Assembly (NCBI GenBank): GCA_018873245.2
Contig: JAEMBT020000001.1
Span: 3,472,001 to 3,536,000 of the forward strand
Reading direction: 5' to 3'
Length of the DNA stretch: 64,000 bases
Source: Archegozetes longisetosus
Taxonomy: Eukaryota; Arthropoda; Arachnida; Sarcoptiformes; Trhypochthoniidae
Positions 59,690-64,000 of this stretch are shown here, in pieces; positions within the stretch are counted from its first letter, which is position 1, and every line of letters starts with the position of its first letter. Both the position numbers and the translations under genes were made by a program. The notes under the pieces were generated by a model. The model was not told the origin of the DNA and searched no databases. It worked only from the letters and a program-made list of their open reading frames with translations.

Positions 59690-62600
59690 TAATTAAACCT
59701 AAGTTGCAAATCTAGGCAACCAATAGAGGCTATGCAATTAAATAGTAAACTAACACAAAGCTATTCAGCCTTTATTTGGAAGAAAATGAGCAAAAAATAA
59801 GCTAAAAAATGAGCCCAAAAATGAATTGAAAAACTGAGTGAAAAGTAAGCTGAAAAAATGAGCTGAAAATGAACTGAGAACTGAGTTTGAATAGCAAATT
59901 GAATGCTAGAACTAAATTGATTGTACTGAGACGGAGCTGAGTTTGAATGGGATTGAGATTATATGCATTGACACCCAGCGTGAGACTAAAACATTATTAA
60001 TATATAAATTATAATAAAGTTTCATTTTTCTAAACTGACAGATTATTATATTTTATTAGCGTTTGTTTCAGACTTAATACCGTATTAAAAGTTACTCACA
60101 TTATAAAGCTATTAAGTATCGCATAAATAAGCTTAAAAACAAAAGCCTCGAAACTAACTTTGCATTAAAATACAAGCGCTTATAATATCGCAGTTTATTC
60201 TCCTCTGAATCCATTTAAAGCTTAACACTTGCTTTGTTTAACAGCTCATAAACAGTCAATTTTGTTACATTTCGGAGTATCAGAATAGCAGTGACTGAGA
60301 GTATCTCAATAGCAGTAACTGAGAGTATCTCAATAGCAGTAACTGAGAGCATCTCAATAGAAATAACTCAAAGTATCTCAATAGCAGTAAAATGAAATAA
60401 TAAATTGCTAATTTATTTGACTTTAAATCTGACAACGAGTTTGTTTAACTATTCTAACTTTATATCTGTTATCCATTGGCTTATTAGCAATTGAGCTGAA
60501 ACTTAAAAGTCTAATCTGATTGTAAGCGTTTAGAGGACTGTTTAGTAAAAGGAATGTTATTTGATTTTTATGATATCTATAAGATATTAACGCATAGTGT
60601 CTCGTATTACAAAGAGCTAACGCGCTAAGTCTTTACCACATGGCATCGTTCAAACTCATGAATTATATCAGACATGAACTAACGTTTAAAGAAACATCAC
60701 ATCACATCGACTATCACTTTAAGCTATCTTCACATATAGCACAACGACCTGATCCCATATATTGATCTGTTTAAATAATTTGTAAATTTTCTTTTTACCA
60801 CTTCTTTCAACATTTGAGACGATTATTTATCAGAATTTAGTATTAATTAATTATTGGAGTGAAAAATGAGAAAAAAGCAAACATTTGAAGCATATGTTGC
60901 GTAGATCCTCGAAATTTCATATTCAAATTGATCATACTTATATAGTACTAGAACCGCATTTTAATCATGCATTCCGGCAATAGTCTAATTGAATTGATGC
61001 AATAAACCTCAGGCTATGGAGACTAGTCTCACTCAACATAATTCTTCAATTTAGACATGACTTTTCAGACTAATTTGTTTTGGCGAATACTCTCATCTCT
61101 GCATTTGAGTCTCACACAAGTAATAAGTATTTGATTAGACGTAAACGAAAAGGCAGTGTTTAGTGAGTGTTAGTCTGGATTTGATAAAACAGTTTTAGTA
61201 ATAACTCATATGAAACCTACTATTATCATAATAAAACGAATAACTATTCCATAACATAAATCTAACCTAACCTAACAAATTAGATCGGCGTCCAATTTAA
61301 AATAATTAAGTTTCGGTACTCTTTATAGTTTGGTATAATTATCAAAACCAGTAGAAATAACTTGTCGAGAGTTTGATTGGATTGTTTTAATAGCGTTAGG
61401 GTAGGTTGGCTTAAGTTAGGTTGGCTCAAGTTAGCTCAGCTCAAGTTAGCTCAGCTCAAGTTAGCTCAGCTCAGCTCAGTTCAGCTCAGCTTAGTATAAG
61501 TCAGGTTAGATTTTTCCGCATAACAATATAAAATGCATTTTAATGATGCTCTTTATTGACAACAACACTAATGTTTGTGCAATAAGAAAAATGTCACACA
61601 ACTAAGTAATGAGACTCATGTCATGTTTGACTATCTCATTATGGATTCAGTGTGTTTTGCGGCTCAAATCAATGCCAGACTGAAGTAAGGAGTAGCTCAC
61701 CATTTCTACACTTTCCTTCTATAAGATCTTTGATTTAGTTTTAGTTAACCTGACATTAAAGCTAATGCATTTTTGATTGACTCTATGTCGCACTGTACTC
61801 ATGAAAATGTTGCTTGCAATCAAATCTTGCTTCTCATCTGTGTCTTGCTCCTCTTCTATGTGTTGCCTTCTCTTTTATATGTTTCCTTCTCTTTTTCCAA
61901 TTATTGTTGTTCAGGGAATAATCAAATATGCGCACATATTGCTACACCAAATATCATATTTATATATAAATATATATTGCTTTATACCGTCTATTCACGA
62001 TATACTCTAACATCTACTCTCTTCTCTCTATCAGTTTTTTAGTTTATATTTCATCTGATCTGAAAACTTGTTTTTATTAAATTTGCTTTTTCTTCAGTTG
62101 AGGTCCAAAAAGTTAATATTTTGAAAATAGATAATTCCTTCTTTGATAGATTTAATTGGGTTATAAAGAATTATATACAGCAAAAGAGCTCACATTAAGC
62201 GTATATCTGATGTCCTTTTAAGCAGATAAGAGAGAAAAAGAGAAATATTTTCATAAAGTGTTGGGGCGAGTCTAGAAAGAAAAAGCAATTCTTTCTGCAT
62301 ATTTTGCTGGATTCAAGTAAAGAAATGGTCGGAATTCCAGTATTTAAACTTTTACGAGTCTCAGCCCAACACTTGTCACTCATCATTATTTCATATAAAC
62401 TCAAACCTGACAGAAAAACAAATAAAAAAATAGAAACTAAACCCTGTCAGAAGACAACACTTTTAGAGTTAACGCATTTTTGAGAGAGAAAACAATAAAT
62501 AACTAGAATTTAGTGAAGAGATTTGAAGAATTGAGGGTAGAGAGTATGGCGTTATAAGTAATGTTAAAGAGCTATAATAAGCTAAGCTATAATAATACGA

Positions 62601-63447
62601 TATTAGTGTTAGTGAACGCGTCAAAGTGAACGCGTGAGTATTTTGTTAGATTCAGCAGTGTTGTCAAGCATAAATATGCTTTTCTTTAAATTCAATACTA
62701 TAAATCTGTTAATTGTTTACTTCTTATTCTAATATTTCATTTTGTTTCATCTAAATTACTGTTATTATCGTAACTTTTCTATTTTGCTATTCAGGTATTT
62801 TCTTTTCTAACCAATACTTTAAATAGCATTTAGAAATGTCTAAAGTGCAAAAATGTGATTGTCTATTATAAGTGACTACTTTGACAGAAAAATAGAAACA
62901 ATTCTGAAAAGTATTGTTTGCAACGGTTGAATGGGTTTCATACAAACTTGAATCGATTTTGAGCGTAAAATGAAGCACGACAAAATTATAAAAATCACTC
63001 TCTAAACAAGTAATAACACTTTAATTGACTTATTAGAAAAGATATTCCGTCTCATCAACTTTCAAAAGAAAATATTACAACAAAAGCGTCTTCAAGAATT
63101 TAGTACAACAATTTAATACAATTTCTTAATCGAAAAAGTCGTTTCAAGCCTATCTCTCAGTTGAATATATTTAAAGACAGTTCTTAATAGTGTCTTTTCA
63201 TGACTATTAGAAAACTTTAGCATAAATTCAACTCAGTTTGTTGAAAGATGAGATCACATAAGATGATCTCGTGCGAGCACGCATACCATCACAGCAATGT
63301 CCGGTACTAATAAGATCTAATGTAAAAAAGTCAAAATAGCTGTTTCAGCTCCCTTTCACAATACAGTCATATCTCTGTATAGGGCATCTCCTTATAGTTA
63401 ATTCTCGTTTTAATGCTAGCACTAGTTTGTTGTCGACACACACACAA

Positions 63448-63487
<40 letters not shown>

Positions 63488-64000
63488 GCACATACCAAAA
63501 AATGCTAATTAACCTCTATAGTGAAATTCCATTACATTCATTGCTAATTATCAGTGCTTATCGATTGACTATATCTCAGTTTTACTCTCGTTGATATGTG
63601 AATGAAATATTTAAAATGTATCTTTACGTGACGTCTCTTAACCAAATAAAAATAAGTACAAAATAAATAATTACTATAAACTATCCAGAATTGGAACACT
63701 AAATTCAATCATAATTGAATTGATAGTCCTATAAATGATAATCATCTTAAGTGCATGGCTCTACATCGTATTATTTATATGGATTCAAATTCTCTAGAAT
63801 TTAGGATCGGATCGAATGATCATTTGAAAAATGTTGTCATTTTGAAAGTGTTCACTTAAGCAAATGGTTATACATCTAAAGTAAAGTTAAAAGAAATTTA
63901 GAGAATTTATGTTGCACACTAATTCTTTGATCTATTAATATATTATAATTACAGTCTAACAAATGGATTCACTTCACTTCTAACTCGTGTTAGGCTTCAC
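59690..64000. other. Probable intron plus repeats to the window end
   Basis: No further exon supported. Repeats: agtatctcaatagcagtaac units at 60,275-60,385, CCTAA units at 61,261-61,277, TTAGC/TCAGC array at 61,394-61,508, (CA)n at 63,439-63,487. If the exon at 59,592 is real this stretch is its first coding-side intron. Confidence 0.4.
61394..61508 (+). repeat. TTAGG/TTAGC/TCAGC array
   Basis: Starts as GTTAGG units and drifts into CAAGTTAGCTCAGCT and pure CTCAG units over about 110 bp, the most GC-rich variant of this repeat class in the window. Confidence 0.85.

Noticed and set aside
1..64000. tRNA, rRNA and CRISPR features
   Set aside because: No cloverleaf with a GTTCRANNC-type arm, no rRNA-like conserved block and no regularly spaced repeats were seen by eye on either strand. 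A tRNAscan or Rfam search would settle this.

Overview
The window is AT-rich animal DNA with spliced genes, long non-coding stretches, many small transposons and scattered pentanucleotide arrays of the TTAGG type (arthropod telomere motif, here interstitial with TTAGC/TCAGC variants). This points to an arthropod. A mite or other arachnid is a guess that rests only on the protein types. All gene models below were assembled by hand from splice sites and reading phase.

Region 1 (1-27,241, minus-strand genes) is a tandem segmental duplication. Three units each carry a two-exon gene for a DUF2236 (mpaB / rubber-oxygenase-like) protein. Exon 1 is 173 nt and exon 2 is 925 nt in every copy, joined in the same phase, giving 365 residues. 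Copy 1 (279-6314) and copy 3 (24,766-27,083) are open. Copy 2 (7454-11,561) has exon 1 split by a 916-bp mariner-type element with a TA duplication. The copies are mosaics, which suggests gene conversion and unequal exchange. Units 1 and 2 also carry, head to head with the gene, two decayed copies of a plus-strand exon of an unrecognised gene.

Transposons make up much of region 1. The clearest case is a nest at 13,630-18,996. A foldback element holds a hAT element (hAT-1, 8-bp duplication GGTGTGAC), and hAT-1's transposase gene is split by a second hAT element (hAT-2, 8-bp duplication CTGATGCA). Removing hAT-2 and one target copy leaves an unbroken 616-codon hAT-1 frame, whereas hAT-2's own transposase has several frameshifts. 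A 3.1-kb nested inverted-repeat block (19,908-23,012) separates units 2 and 3.

Region 2 (28,198-31,973, minus strand) is a complete six-exon acid sphingomyelinase gene (622 residues) with signal peptide, saposin-B domain and all metal-binding motifs. It is the best supported gene in the window.

Region 3 (about 32-64 kb) is gene-poor. It holds a four-exon gene for a small secreted six-cysteine protein (50,021-50,815, plus), the first coding exon of a secreted or membrane protein that runs out of the window (59,592-59,688, plus), a possible metalloprotease remnant near 54.3 kb, an unexplained open patch near 57.6 kb, copies of a short MITE, and many short minisatellites. TTAGG-type arrays lie directly against a splice site in two of the genes.
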